Source: Sipunculus nudus
Lineage: Eukaryota > Annelida > Sipuncula > Golfingiida > Sipunculidae
Length of the DNA: 64,000 nt
Assembly (NCBI GenBank): GCA_026874595.1
Contig: CM049322.1
Coordinates: 60,146,886 to 60,210,885 of the forward strand
Direction of reading: 5' to 3'
Below, piece after piece: positions 1 through 12,300 of this stretch (within the stretch, counting starts at the first letter, position 1; the number at the start of each line of letters is the position of its first letter). The notes below the pieces were generated by a model. That model saw nothing but the letters and a program-made list of their open reading frames with translations, searched no databases and was not told the origin of the DNA. A program made the translations under genes and the position numbers.

Positions 1-2008
1 GTGGTTGAGAGCCTACTATTTTCCTGTTTTTCACAATGGTTGATAGCCTACTTTTGACCTGCCTCACACAATGGTTGACACCCATCTTTTGTCCTGCTTT
101 ACACAATGGTTGACAGCCTACTTTTGTCTTGCTTTACACAATGGTTGACACCCTTCTTTTGTCCTGCTTTACACAATGGTTGACAGGCTACTTTTGTCTC
201 GCTTTTCACAATGGTTGACAGGCTACTTTTGTTCCGCTTTTCACAATGGGTGACAGCCTACTTTTGTCCTGCTTTTCACAATGGTTGACAGCCTGCATTT
301 GTCCTGCTTTTCACAATGGTTGACAGGCTACGTTTGTCCTGCTTTTCACAATGGTGGACAGCCTACTTTTGTCCTGCTTTACACAATGGTTGACAACCTA
401 CTTTAGTCCTGCTTTTCACATTGGTTGACAGGCTACGTTTGTCCTGCTTTTTACAATGGTTGACAGGCTGCATTTGTCCTGCTTTTCTCAATGGTTGAAA
501 GCCTACATTTGTCCTGCTTTTCACAATGGTTGACAGGCTACTTTAGTCCTGCTTTTCACGATGGTTGACAGGCTGCGTTTGTCCTGCTTTTCACAATGGT
601 GGACAGCCTACTTTAGTCCTGGTTTTCACATTGGTTGACAGCCTACATTTGTCCTGCTTTTCACAATGGTTGACAGGCTACGTTTTTCCTGCTTTTTACA
701 ATGGTTGACAGGCTGCATTTGTCCTGCCTTTCTCAATGGTTGACAGCCTACATTTGTCCTGCTTTTCACAATGGTTGACAGCCTACTTTTGTCCTGCTTT
801 TCACAATGGTTGACAGGCTACTTAAGTCCTGCTTTTCACGATGGTTGACAGGTTGCGTTTGTCCTGCTTTTCACAATGGTGGACAGCCTACTTTAGTCCT
901 GGTTTTCACATTGGTTGACAGCCTACATTTGTCCTGCTTTTCACAATGGTTGACAGGCTACGTTTGTCCTGCTTTTCACAATGGTGGACAGCCAACTTTT
1001 GTCCTGCTTTTCACAATGGTTGACAGGCTACTTTAGTCCTGCTTTTCACGATGGTTGACAGGCTGCTTTGTCCTGCTTTTCACAATGGTTGAAAGCCTAC
1101 TTTAGTCTTGCTTTTCACATTGGTTGACAGCCTACATTTGTCCTGCTTTTCACAATGGTTGACGCTACGTTTGTCCTGCTTTTCACAATGGTTGACAGCC
1201 TACTTTTGTCCTGCTTTTCACATTGGTTGACAGCCTACGTTTGTCCTGCTTTTACAATGGTTGACAGCCTACTTTTGTCTTGCTTTACACAATGGTTGAC
1301 AGCCTACTTTAGTCCTGTTTTTCACAATGGTTGACAGGCTACTTTTGTCCTGCTTTTCACAATGGTTGACAGGCTACTTTTGTCCTGCTTTTCAGAATGG
1401 TTGACAGGCTACTTTAGTCCTGCTTTTCAGAATGGTTGACAGGCTACTTTTGTCCTGCTTTTCACAATGGTTTACAGGCTACTTTTGTCCTGCTTTTCAC
1501 AATGGTTGACAGGCTACTTTTGTCCTGCTTTTCACATTGGTTGACAGGCTACTTTTGTCCTGCTTTTCACAATGGTTGACAGGCTACTTTTGTCCTGCTT
1601 TACACAATGGTGGACAGCCTACTTTAGTCCTGCTTTTCACAATGGTTGACAGGCTACTTTTGTCCTGCTTTTCACAATGGTTGACAGGCTACTTTTGTCC
1701 TGCTTTTAACAATGGTTGACAGGCTACTTTTGTCCTGCTTTTCACAATGGTTGACAGGCTACTTTTGTCCTGCTTTACACAATGGTTGACAGGCTACTTT
1801 TGTCCTGCTTTTCACAATGGTTGACAGGCTACTTTTGTCCTGCTTTTCACAATGGTTGACAGGCTACTTTTGTCCTGCTTTTCACAATGGTTGACAGGCT
1901 ACTTTAGTCCTGCTTTTCACAATGGTTGACTGGCTACTTTTGTCCTGCTTTACACAATGGTTGACACCCTTCTTTTGTCCTGCTTTTCACAATGGTTGAC
2001 AGCCTGTT
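1..2008. repeat. 35-bp minisatellite, about 57 copies, cut by the left edge
   Basis: Head-to-tail units of 35 bp, each carrying the core 'cacaatggttgacaggctac' followed by a T-rich half ending in 'gtcctgctttt'. The array already runs at base 1, so its true left end is outside the window. It ends in 'gacagcct' before unique sequence. Units differ by point changes (cagcct/caggct, ttcaca/tacaca, ttgaca/tggaca). The right half (about 1330-1960) is more uniform than the left, which suggests more recent homogenisation there. The period is not a multiple of three, so the short open frames inside are chance. No spacer lies between units. Confidence 0.97.
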
Positions 2009-3170
2009 ATTACCGGACTTGAATGCTACTTATCATAGCAGCACTTCCCAATTGGAACATTACAAAAAGAAAAAGGAAAACACTTTAAAGTATATTCAGA
2101 GCTTGTTTATATTAATACCTAGATCAGTTTAGATCGATAAAACCAATTATTTATTAAAATTTCATTAAAAAAATTGGCCTGGAGTCATGTTTTCTGACAC
2201 ATTGATACCTCAAGTCAGTTACAGCATAAAGGCAGACACCTGTTGCTAGGGGTGATTATCTGGCCATGTATGTTTTAACCTAGCATTATTAAAGAGATGG
2301 ACTTTTTGACTTGTCCATTTTCATACACCATGCACCAATTTAATAGTGTCTTTTATTTGAAATAAATCTGTTACAGATGTTCCAATGTTAGTACAAACTT
2401 AAACTTTCAGCTTGGCATGAACTTATGACAGATATCTTTGTTTTGTTGAGTAGGGAATAGAAATACCTTGAATATTGAGATACCTTGAATACAGAGATAC
2501 CTTTAATATTGAGGTAACTTTAACATAGAGATAAATATAATATATTGACCTAAAGTGATTAATGTGGAGATGTATTGCCATAAAGTCTTATCAGTTTAAC
2601 TTCTCACTAATATTGATTATTGATTAGCTGAAAGCACCAAATTGTAACTAAGAATCCTTTATAATCATGATGATTACTGACTGTTTGACCCCATGTGCAC
2701 TGACAGCATCATGCAAATTACTTTAACACTACAGAATGATGCATCATGCTAAGATAGGGAGAGGCTGGTAGCTGTTATCAGTGACAGCCTGCTTTTGTGA
2801 GCCTCTTTCTTAGCCCAGCCCACTATCACATGTGGCTGTCTTTGTTTTCTTCAAAATAGTGAGCACATTCCATACATGCTTACAGATTTAGTTTTCAGGA
2901 TTGTATTGTCGTTGTTTTGTGGCATTTTAACCTGACATTTAACATTAGTCAGTTGTCTCTGTGAAAAACCCTTCTGCTGTTACTGTATGCTCCTTGAACA
3001 AGTATCAGACTTTCAACCAAGGTGAAAAAACAAGCAATCATTTTGCCCACTTGTACCTATTATTCCAGATCAGATAGTAATTAAAATAACAGCTCCAGAA
3101 TTTAAAGCATTTCCAGAAGTTTACGAATATAGTTTAGGAAAGAAAATGAGTATTTCATCTAATTATGTAG
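2009..3170. other. Unique AT-rich DNA, no gene seen
   Basis: Low-complexity AT-rich sequence without a convincing frame on either strand. Apart from the small 17-bp array listed separately I see no repeat, RNA gene or transposon end here. Confidence 0.6.
2463..2530. repeat. 17-bp tandem repeat, 4 copies
   Basis: Four consecutive 17-bp units of the form 'ataccttgaatattgag', diverging left to right (ttgaatacagag, tttaatattgag, then gtaactttaacatagag). This is a small, ageing array. Confidence 0.75.
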
Positions 3171-3647
3171 TGTGTACCTTGCTATTTAGTAGTATGTACC
3201 CTGCTATTTTGTAGTATGTACTCAGCTATTTTGTAGTATGTACTCAGCTATTTTTAGTATGTACTCAGCAATTTTGTAGTATGTACTCAGCTTTTTTGTA
3301 GTATGTACTCAGCTATTTTGTAGTATGTCCCTGCTATTTTGTAGTATGTACTCAGCTATTTTGTAGTATGTACTCAGCTATTTTGTAGTATGTACTCAGC
3401 TATTTTGTAGTATGTACCCTGCTATTTTGTAGTATGTACTCAGCTATTTTGTAGTATGTACTCAGCTATTTTGTAGTATGTACTCAGCTATTTTGTAGTA
3501 TGTACCCTGCTATTTTGTAGTATGTACTCAGCTATTTTGTAGTATGTACTCAGCTATTTTGTAGTATGTACTCAGCTATTTTGTAGTATGTACTCAGCTA
3601 TTTTGTAGTATGTACTCAGCTATTTTGTAGTATGTACTCAGCTATTT
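3171..3647. repeat. 22-bp minisatellite, about 21.7 copies
   Basis: Units of 22 bp made of 'tatgtactcagctatttt' plus 'gtag'. A 'gtaccctg' variant recurs at about every fourth unit in the left and centre, giving a loose higher-order pattern. One unit near 3250 and one near 3325 carry single-base deletions. The array ends abruptly at 'gctattt' before unique sequence. Confidence 0.95.
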
Positions 3648-5950
3648 CAGTTGTTCTTTAACAATGCTGTAAGCTTTAGCTGGGTCTCAGAGTTTTCAGT
3701 GTGTATATCCTGCAGCTAGAATGTGTTCAATTGTTTCCATGCAGGACCCACCAAATTCATTATGAATTAAAAACTGGCGAGGAAAATGATGGAATATATT
3801 TTCATTTATTTAAATAAATGGCAGTTAGGCTAAAGAGTAGGTCACATGACTTGTTATTATATGACCATGATGGTACCAATAAGTTTCACATAAACACTGT
3901 GTCAAAACACAAAGTAAATTTCACCCTCACATTGAGACTATTGACAGTGTGTATGTTGTATTCAGAGCCATTGAAAGTACCCCTGATATGGTATCACATT
4001 AGCCTAGTCATGGTATTGGAAAGGGGATGGTCCAATCCAGGAAGAAATAATAAGAAAACCTAAAAAAAGGAACCCCTGATCCAGAAAGGGAGGGGTACAG
4101 GCCAGAAATATTCGCTGGGAGACCTATAAAAGATTGTTGCAGCTCAAAAGGAGGGGGATCCTCTGAATGTGTCAGGTGATCGCAGCGAGCTGGGTCCAGT
4201 TATGTAGGTTCCCTCATTTGTTTATGTGTGCCTCACGTGGCAGGACTGTTTTATAGCATTCACTACATCAGTGATTAGATAAAAATATATTACAAATCCT
4301 AAAAGAATCAAAAACATCAGCAGGAAACTGTAGCATATTGCATTGTAGAACAATCCCTAATATGCCAGTAGGTAACCATGAGTTACTATAGCAACTGTTT
4401 TGCAGCTCAGAATTGCGATTGTTTGCAGTCTTTTACTGTCTGCAATCACCCGTCTGGTCAATCAGTTATTGCAGTGTTCTGCAAAAGGGTGGAGGGGGGA
4501 GGGGGGGGGGGTACAGTAGGTTGAATTTGATGTTGCCTTAAGAAATTGCATGTTATATTTGGAAATAGAGATGTAATAAGAAATGTAAAGTTCCATGTTA
4601 TCTCTATAACAACTGAGTTATAATGCTGAAATTCTCGGCGGATAAAGTTTAGGTTGAAAAGTAAAGTGATGGTGGGAGAGATACACGATATTCCGTTTAA
4701 CATGAGGGTGTGTCACACTTCTTTAGGGCATTCAGCTGAGCTTTAGATTTGTGTAAATAACACTGTTTTTCTAGATAATACTGTTATCAGGGATGACTGC
4801 TGCTGGCTCTGTGTTTATTTGTTGAGTGTGTTTTGGTGTAGATCCTGTGGTAACTGTAACAGCGCTGCCAGTCTACATGTTACTTGGCACTTTGCCAGAT
4901 GTCTCCTGTTGTTTTTAGTTTCTTTTACAGCTTTAACTGTTGTTTATTCAGAAATACAGCTACACTGTCCATTTACAGCTGGCACTGATAACTTCCCTCT
5001 TTTTCTCTTTCTCTCCCTGGTCGATGCTGTCACTTGTTGTTTTATACAGGAATGTACACACAAGAATAGGGAAGAAATATTGTGCAGCTAGTGGTCATTG
5101 AAAGTCATGATAAAGTTAAAAATGTCTGTGAAAGTTGTGTTTTGTAATTAACTTATGAGATCTTAAATGTTGTTATATAATGTCCTTTATGAGCTGAAGT
5201 CACTTATTTGGAAATCCTGCAGTTTGTTTATCTTACATTTATATAAGTGCTGAATGTACCTTACTTCAGAGTTCAGACACAAGTTGCCACAAAAGCACCT
5301 TTAAGAGTAATTATGAGTAAAAAAATTATATTCAATAGCTAAACAATCCATAAACACAATAATAGTAATAGCATAATAGCATAAGTAACTGACATCAACA
5401 CTATGCCATAGTAACAGGAGTTTAAATGTAACTGTAAATTTAATTAAAACTAAATAAAATGACTTCTTTCTTGATCTCTCATCTTCTGTAACAGATGTGC
5501 TTATACCTGTTTCTTGAATACATATTTGGATTTACTAGACTGGAAATAAGCGAGATCAAGTTGACCATATAGCAGTAATAGTAGCCTATGGCTAATGTTG
5601 TACTGTTGTATACACTGACTTGGAATAAAATTTATAAGTCAGTCTTTGACTTGCGTTGAAATGCTTTTATTAAGCTGAGCGTCATGACCCATGGGTCACT
5701 TGTATTAAGCTATATTGAATAAAATGGTAATAATGAAATATATGGTTATTTATTATCAACATATGTCTAAAGAATCCGGTTAAAAAAAAACTATCTGATA
5801 AATGTTTTTAGTTTCGTGTTCCAGGCTTAGCAGGTTATATAGATGATTAAGATAAGACATAATAAATAAACTCCAACAATAATCACTCTGTCTCTCAGGA
5901 AGTATTAATATTCTGATTTCATCAGATACTCTGGGATCTCAACCCCACCC
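3648..5950. other. Unique DNA, no gene seen; one G-run
   Basis: Mostly AT-rich. It holds a broken G-tract (4494-4499 and 4501-4511), a 14-bp palindrome 'tgacccatgggtca' at 5685-5698, and open frames of at most about 90 codons with no recognisable domain. The palindrome resembles the hairpin near the possible element end at 47489-47505. I could not define an element around it. Confidence 0.5.
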
Positions 5951-6156
5951 AAAGGACACCTATTTATTATAAGACACCTCACTATTTACAGACAAATCAC
6001 TATTACAGACCTCTCTATCACAGACACCTCACTAATACAGACACATCACTATTACAGACACCTCGCTTTTACAGACACTCGTTATTACAGACACCTAACT
6101 ATACAGAGAACTCGCTATTACAGACACTTCTCTAATACAGACACCTGACTATTACA
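5951..6156. repeat. Degenerate 17-18-bp tandem repeat, about 12 copies
   Basis: Repeated 'acagacacctcactatt' with frequent substitutions and 1-2 base indels. The decay is greater than in other arrays of this window, so it is probably older or no longer homogenising. Confidence 0.85.
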
Positions 6157-6612
6157 TATGGTCATTTAGCAGTTGTTGAAGGCAAATGAGTGGCCCGATG
6201 CTCATGTTAGGAGGTAAACCTGCCTGATTGCCAACTTTGATTATTTCTGAGAGATTAAGCCTTCATGGAAAATTATTTTGCTTCACTTTCCCTTAAATTT
6301 ATTTTACAAGCAACTATTTCTTCCAGAGAAAACTTGCGCAGAGGGAAATTCCTTGGAGTGTATTTCCATTTGTGTAACATCTGTGTAAGCTTACCGATCG
6401 TTTGCGCAAATTCTACATACCTGGGCCCAAAGGGGCTCAAATCAGATGCCGTGATGATATATTTCTTACTGAGTCATATAAAACAATAAAATTTGTACCA
6501 ATACAAGTAATAAATTTTAAAAAGAAGGGCCGAAAATGAGGACTGTTTTTTCTAAAAAAAAATAGGTTGAGGTAAAATCTCTCTGCCCATATTCTCAGGT
6601 AAATTCATGCAT

Positions 6613-6800
6613 GAGTGACTTTACATTTGTGAGTATCCCTTGATGATGTTCTTGAGTCTAGATCAAGAGCTGGAAAAGCTCCAAAATCTAATCAGTTTCA
6701 TTGACCCATTCTAGAAATGTCTTGTAAATTTCATAAAAAAATTTCATGAGATTCCGTTCATGATTGCAAGAGTTTTGTTGTGAACAAACATGCAAACACA
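6613..6800 (+). repeat. Dispersed repeat family A, copy 1 (unexpanded)
   Basis: This segment aligns with the flanks of the 48-bp array at 20229-21440. Shared blocks are 'gagtgacttt.acatttgtga', 'gatgatgttcttgagtctag' against 'gaagatgttgctgaatctgg', 'aaaatctaat', 'aaatttcat.agattcc', and 'gttgtgaacaaac' against 'gttgttaacaaac'. Here the middle occurs once, so this copy shows the arrangement before expansion. It carries no coding capacity. I recall similar repeats in several marine invertebrate genomes but cannot verify the family name. Confidence 0.75.
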
Positions 6801-9800
6801 CAAAAACACACCTTTTGTATGTTTTATATATGTTTATAAATAAGTAATACTCTGTGGTTTTAATGAAGGCTGCAGTAGTGCTGGCTGTTATCATAACAGG
6901 ATTGATATTGCCAGCACTGAAAAGTATTATTTACAGCAAAACAAATAAATGCTCATTAACTGTTGGTAGGCTGCCAGCAATAAGATCAGGGCTTCAGCAG
7001 TCACAAGAGATTTTGATGTTGCTAGTGCCAAGCACAAACATAGGCATGTGACACTAGCTGCAGCAAAGGTGATCATATGTAAAGTTACAGCTGGTGCACA
7101 TTCACAAATATAGCTTATAAGATCAGAACACAGGTACAGAAGTGGCGTCAAACATACCAGCTATAACTGCTAACTGCACATTTCAAGCACAATGGTTTGA
7201 GAGGAGCTGACTGTCTTTATCAACAATGTTACTGTGTACACTTTATCTGATGCTTTTCTGACAAATGTTCAGGGGTTCACAAATATATACCAGCATGTTG
7301 CATACATTTTACTAAGGAATATTTCACCTTCTTTGTAAAGAAAAGATACAGCATTATAGGAAATTCATTTTAAAGAGGTGTATACAAAACCAAGATGTCA
7401 CATATACCCACATAGCTCTCAACCCCCTTCCCATCCCTCCCCCCTCCACAGCCCCAAGGTAAAGCATAAATGAAATGGATTTTCAATGCAAGTCACAAGT
7501 GTGTGAGCCAGTCTGTGTGTTGCATAATCACATCCCAGAATTCCTTTATCCTCTGGACACCCTTTACACAGTTATCTATAACAGGAACATGAATAAAGAA
7601 TTGACTCATCAAAACCAGTTAATGGACTAAAATTGTGCAGATTTGCTGATGAAATACTTTTACGTTGGTTATTCACATAAACACTGATCCAGCTGACCTG
7701 CTGACTAATCTCCCTCATATGAACATATCATAGTGGTCATTTGGCAAGCAGAAAAAAGGCTTATGTATGGAGGCTGATTTCATTTGGCATAGTTGGGTGA
7801 ATTCATGATATTAGTCACAGGTTTGGATGGTCATGTGGGTTTAATAAAAATGTTCTAAATGATACTTGTCTCATGTTTCCATGTGTCCATCAGCGTGTAT
7901 GTGTAGGTGTGTGAAAATTGCTACAGGTCACACACAGGGTCTGCATGAACTCAGGAATAAGGGGTAAAATGATGTCACTCCACTAACTTTTTGGGAAAGA
8001 CCTGCTCAACCTACTGTACAAACATATGTTTGCCTGTTCATGCATATATGGAAACACACCTATTTTCTCATGCAGGTACACACATAATTCCATATACACA
8101 CATGAAAACACACGTACCTTTAGGCAGTAAAAATGAAACATATACATTACACTTTGATAAATTAATGTAGTCATTAAACACATGGGAGAAGCTGAGGTAG
8201 GGATATGGGGGGGGGGGCAAATGTGGCGAAGGGTCACAGGCCAGTTGAATGATAACAAAAATATCTTGTAAGTGTCATATCAGTTGAGCATAATATGGTT
8301 TGATTGACCTTTTATGGGAGCAAAACTGATATTGTTCTATACTTTTTAGGCTCTCTGAGTGTCTGCCATTGTGGAGGTATCCATGGGGTAGTTATTAATT
8401 CTGGAGATGGAGTGACATACTGCAGGGTCACACACTCAGCCGTGGTGTATTAATGTGGTCAAGGGTCATTTGAGTGACCATATACTTGTAGAGAAGTGGT
8501 CAGATTGAATCATGGAGCTGGTCCAGTCTTTTATGGGCAGCGCTGGTGTGGGAGTGCTGAACAGCAGCTGTGATGTCCTGTCACAGTACTCAGGGGGTCC
8601 TATAAAACCCCACCACAGCACACCCCACCCCCATGTATCACCAGACCTCACCATGTATCACCCCCTGGCATCCACTCAGTGGTGACTGGTCACACACATT
8701 GACCTCACCGCTGACCTCTGACATGAGGGCATTGTGTCTCCACATTGAGAACATAATCATTTATTTTCTATATAATACATTACTCTGCTTCTAGTGTCAT
8801 TATGTCTCAAGACTGATAGCAATCCCTTCTTTAGTACACTGTTACTGTATTGCTCTAGCCATGCTATTCATTAAACCATCTGTAAAGAAGAAGATTTGTT
8901 TTAACAGATACATAAAATTATAATATAATGAAGTCTAATCTTTCTTATAAATATATGACATCTATAGATATTTTTCTCAGGTGTGACTATATTTATATTT
9001 TTCTCTGAGAGTACAACATTAGAATGCTTCAGTGGTTATGTTTGACTGTCCAGTAGAAGGACAGGACTTAGGTGACACAGACAGGGATGACAATTTGTTG
9101 TTTAGTTCCTATGGTTTTAAATATCTGAATGATTGTTTGATGGACTCTTGACTTACCATATGTATACAATGTAATACTGAGGACTTAATGGAGGAGCTAC
9201 ACATTTACACATATAAGATAAGACTGACTAAAACATATGAAGAGTAAAACAAGGCTTTATATAAAGTACACTTTTTGGGACAAATTGAATATTTTCTGCA
9301 CAAGACTTTTTACTCACTGATGATATACAGATGAGGACCACTTTTGTTTGGTCTTGATGTTCAGGGCATCATCATAAATTGTCATATGAAGCATCTAGGA
9401 GAGCTGATGGATATGGCAGCATCCCAATAGATTAGGATCATTACTTATTTGTCATAGTGTCTGTACCTTTGGACCAGCGCTGTTTGCTTTGTAGATTACA
9501 AAAATAAGGCTTCCTTTGATGTGTGGTTAGAAAGACCCAGACCGCCCTTTCTGTAAATAACTGCTGATTAATTAAATGTTTATTGTCAGAATGCCTAAAA
9601 ATGTCCGCAAGTTAAATATTTATGATATGTGGATACAGGTTGGTAATAGAAACCATTTAGTGATCATGTATGAATGTCTAGCAGCAGTAAATTTCCAGTA
9701 GAAAGGCAGCAAGTAACACAGTAACTCAAAACAATCCTTAAGAACAAACCTTGTCAGTAAATAATTAAACCAGTATACACATTTTCTGTATGGTAAAGCT

Positions 9801-10332
9801 AGAGTCAGTACTGTACATTTGGTTTCAAATACGAAGTCTGGATCATGAAGGTGTTAGAGTTGTGGGATTTGAATTTCCTGGAAATGACCAGAATCCAGAC
9901 TTCTGGTGCACACACAGGAGGTCTTTAAGGCATCTACCTCCTGTAACATATGGCTTTGTTCTGTGAGAGTCATTTAAGGGTACATCCAGATTCCTGTAGT
10001 AATAGGATGATGAAGATAACAGGAAAGATGAGGATGCCAAATGGTCCAGAGGATGGATGGGGTTCTAGTTAGTGTTGTATGGAATGCTTCAGTATATAGT
10101 ACCCTGTCTACAGGTATGTAGAGGAGGACCCCATTTCATACATGTATAGCAGTTTTATTGGCAAGCTGTGAGGCCCCTATAAAGGTAACAGATAAGTAAG
10201 GTACTGCTTAAACTGAATGGTTTATGGTGGATGGATTTTTATTAAATTTTTAAGTAGGTAACATATTATACTGGATGTAATTGTATAGGTATCCATGTGA
10301 AGAGTGAGCTAACCTGTGTAAAAATATCTAAT
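6801..10332. other. Unique DNA, no gene seen
   Basis: No frame over about 90 codons and no domain recognised on either strand. An 11-base G-run lies at 8207-8217. The stretch 7860-8130 is rich in GT/CA. The 8400-8720 stretch is relatively GC-rich but shows no sustained frame. Confidence 0.5.
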
Positions 10333-10977
10333 TCTGTCTTAAAGGACAAACCCACCCTTACAGTAGATAACTGTTAATGCAGTTACACAGACATTCTTAA
10401 AGGACCAACCTACCCTTACAGTAGATAACTCTTAATGTAGTTACACAGACATTCTTACAGGACCAACCCACCCTCACAGTAGATAACTCTGAATGCAGTT
10501 ACACAGGCATTCTTACAGGACCAACCCACATTTCAGTAGATAACTCTTAATGCAGTTACACAGACATTCTTACAGGACCAACCCACCCTCACAGTAGATA
10601 ACTCTGAATGCAGTTACACAGGCATTCTTACAGGACCAACCCACCCTTGTAGTAGATAGCTCTGAATGCAGTTACACAGGCATTCTTACAGGACAAACCC
10701 ACCCCACACTTACAGTAGATAACTTTTGATGCAGTTACTCAGACATTCTTACAGAACCAACCCACCCTCACAGTAGATAACTCTGAATGCAGTTACACAG
10801 GCATTCTTACAGGACCAACCCACATTTCAGTAGATAACTCTTAATGCAGTTACACAGGCATTCTAACAGGACAAACCGACCCTTACAGTAGATAACTCTG
10901 AATGCAGTTACACAGGCATTCTTACAGGACCAACCCGCCCTCACAGTAGATAACTCTTTATGCAGTTACACAGGCTT
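10333..10977. repeat. 58-bp minisatellite, about 11 copies
   Basis: Units of about 58 bp run 'cttacaggaccaacccaccc', then 'acagtagataactc', then 'aatgcagttacacaggcatt'. Two units have a shortened 'cccacatttcag' form and one has an extra 'cacccca' stretch. Units alternate 'ctgaatg' and 'cttaatg', and a two-unit block seems to have been copied (10440-10560 resembles 10740-10860). Confidence 0.95.
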
Positions 10978-12297
10978 ATAAATGATAAAGTTTTACATGA
11001 TTGGTACCATTTATTGATTGTTGACCACAATATTAATGGCATTTCTTTGTGTTCAGGATTTGACATTAAAATTCAGGAAAAATTTTGAAACAGCTTAGTC
11101 TGGTTCCATGTTAACACAAGTGTTGACAAAAATTGATACAATTGCAATCGAGTTCAATATTCAAATTATTAAAAAAATGTTCATGGACCTTGACCTTCAA
11201 AAGGAATGTATTGAGAATAAAGTATATGCATTCCCCCGAAGAACACTGTCTTTAAATTCTCATTGTGCAGGTGAAATTAAAAAGAACTTTTTCCACTGAA
11301 GATAATATTTTATACAGATCAAATCCCAAATTAAGAAATACCAAGGCCATACTTTTGTGTCTTGTATGGTAACAAGATGGCCAACTAACAAGATAACAGG
11401 AGTTAAGGAGGACTGTGTGGATATAACAGTGAAACTGAGGCTCAACGAAAATAACGAAAATGTGGGTTCAACATAATTTGTGTCAGAAGAAACAGAACAA
11501 AAAAAATTGTCTGTTATCCTTCAGATACCATTAGGTGAATGTCCTGTATTGTCTGACAGTAGTTTGTTATCTCTCAATTTACCTTGTCTGTTTATTGTTT
11601 CTCCTTAGTTAATGTCACTTGTATATATACATTTGGCATGGTCATTGTCTGAGAAAAAAAATCACGATGTTCACAAAAACACTGATGAGCTACAGGAGGA
11701 TGACATTACATTATGTTGTGATTTCCATGACATTGCCAAGGACCAGCATGCAGCAGCGCTAGGATACAATTGTTACCACAGTGATGCATAGCAACAGGTG
11801 TTTGTGTCATACTTTTGTGAAGTCTCACAAGCCGACTACAGAAGTTTGTGATGTGACTCACAGTGGAGGGCCAGGGGGTGATTCAGAGGGTGCTGGGGTT
11901 AAGGGTGACAGGGTAGTTAACTCCTGAATCATAACAGCATTCCAAGCTGTCTACATGCATTAGATTAACAGCCCCTTATGTGAAGGAACATTAGATGTTG
12001 CTGGAATACTATATATAATGTAAATGATACCATAAAATCATACCCGCTGCCCCACCAACCATATGTGGTGGAAAGGTTAAATATAAGGACAGTAACAGCT
12101 ATATTTTGCAAGTTTAGTTCCAGTTATGAAGACACCCAGGAGGGGAAAGTTTTAGACATGAAATGTATATGGGAGGATCCCAGTGTTAAATAAGAAGTAA
12201 CTGGAATTTAATAGCAGAGAAGAAAGAAACATGAGGATATTTGGGATCACTGCTAAGTATAAATTCATTTTAGTGTTCTTCATAATGATCTATAATT
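10978..12297. other. Unique DNA, no gene seen
   Basis: AT-rich stretch with no recognisable frame, RNA gene or array. It forms the left flank of the Helitron-like element. Confidence 0.5.
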
Positions 12298-12300
12298 GTA

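Noticed and set aside
1-2008. CRISPR-like array of regularly spaced repeats
   Set aside because: Units are directly adjacent with no variable spacers, and there are no cas genes. This and the other arrays in the window are minisatellites in eukaryotic-type DNA.
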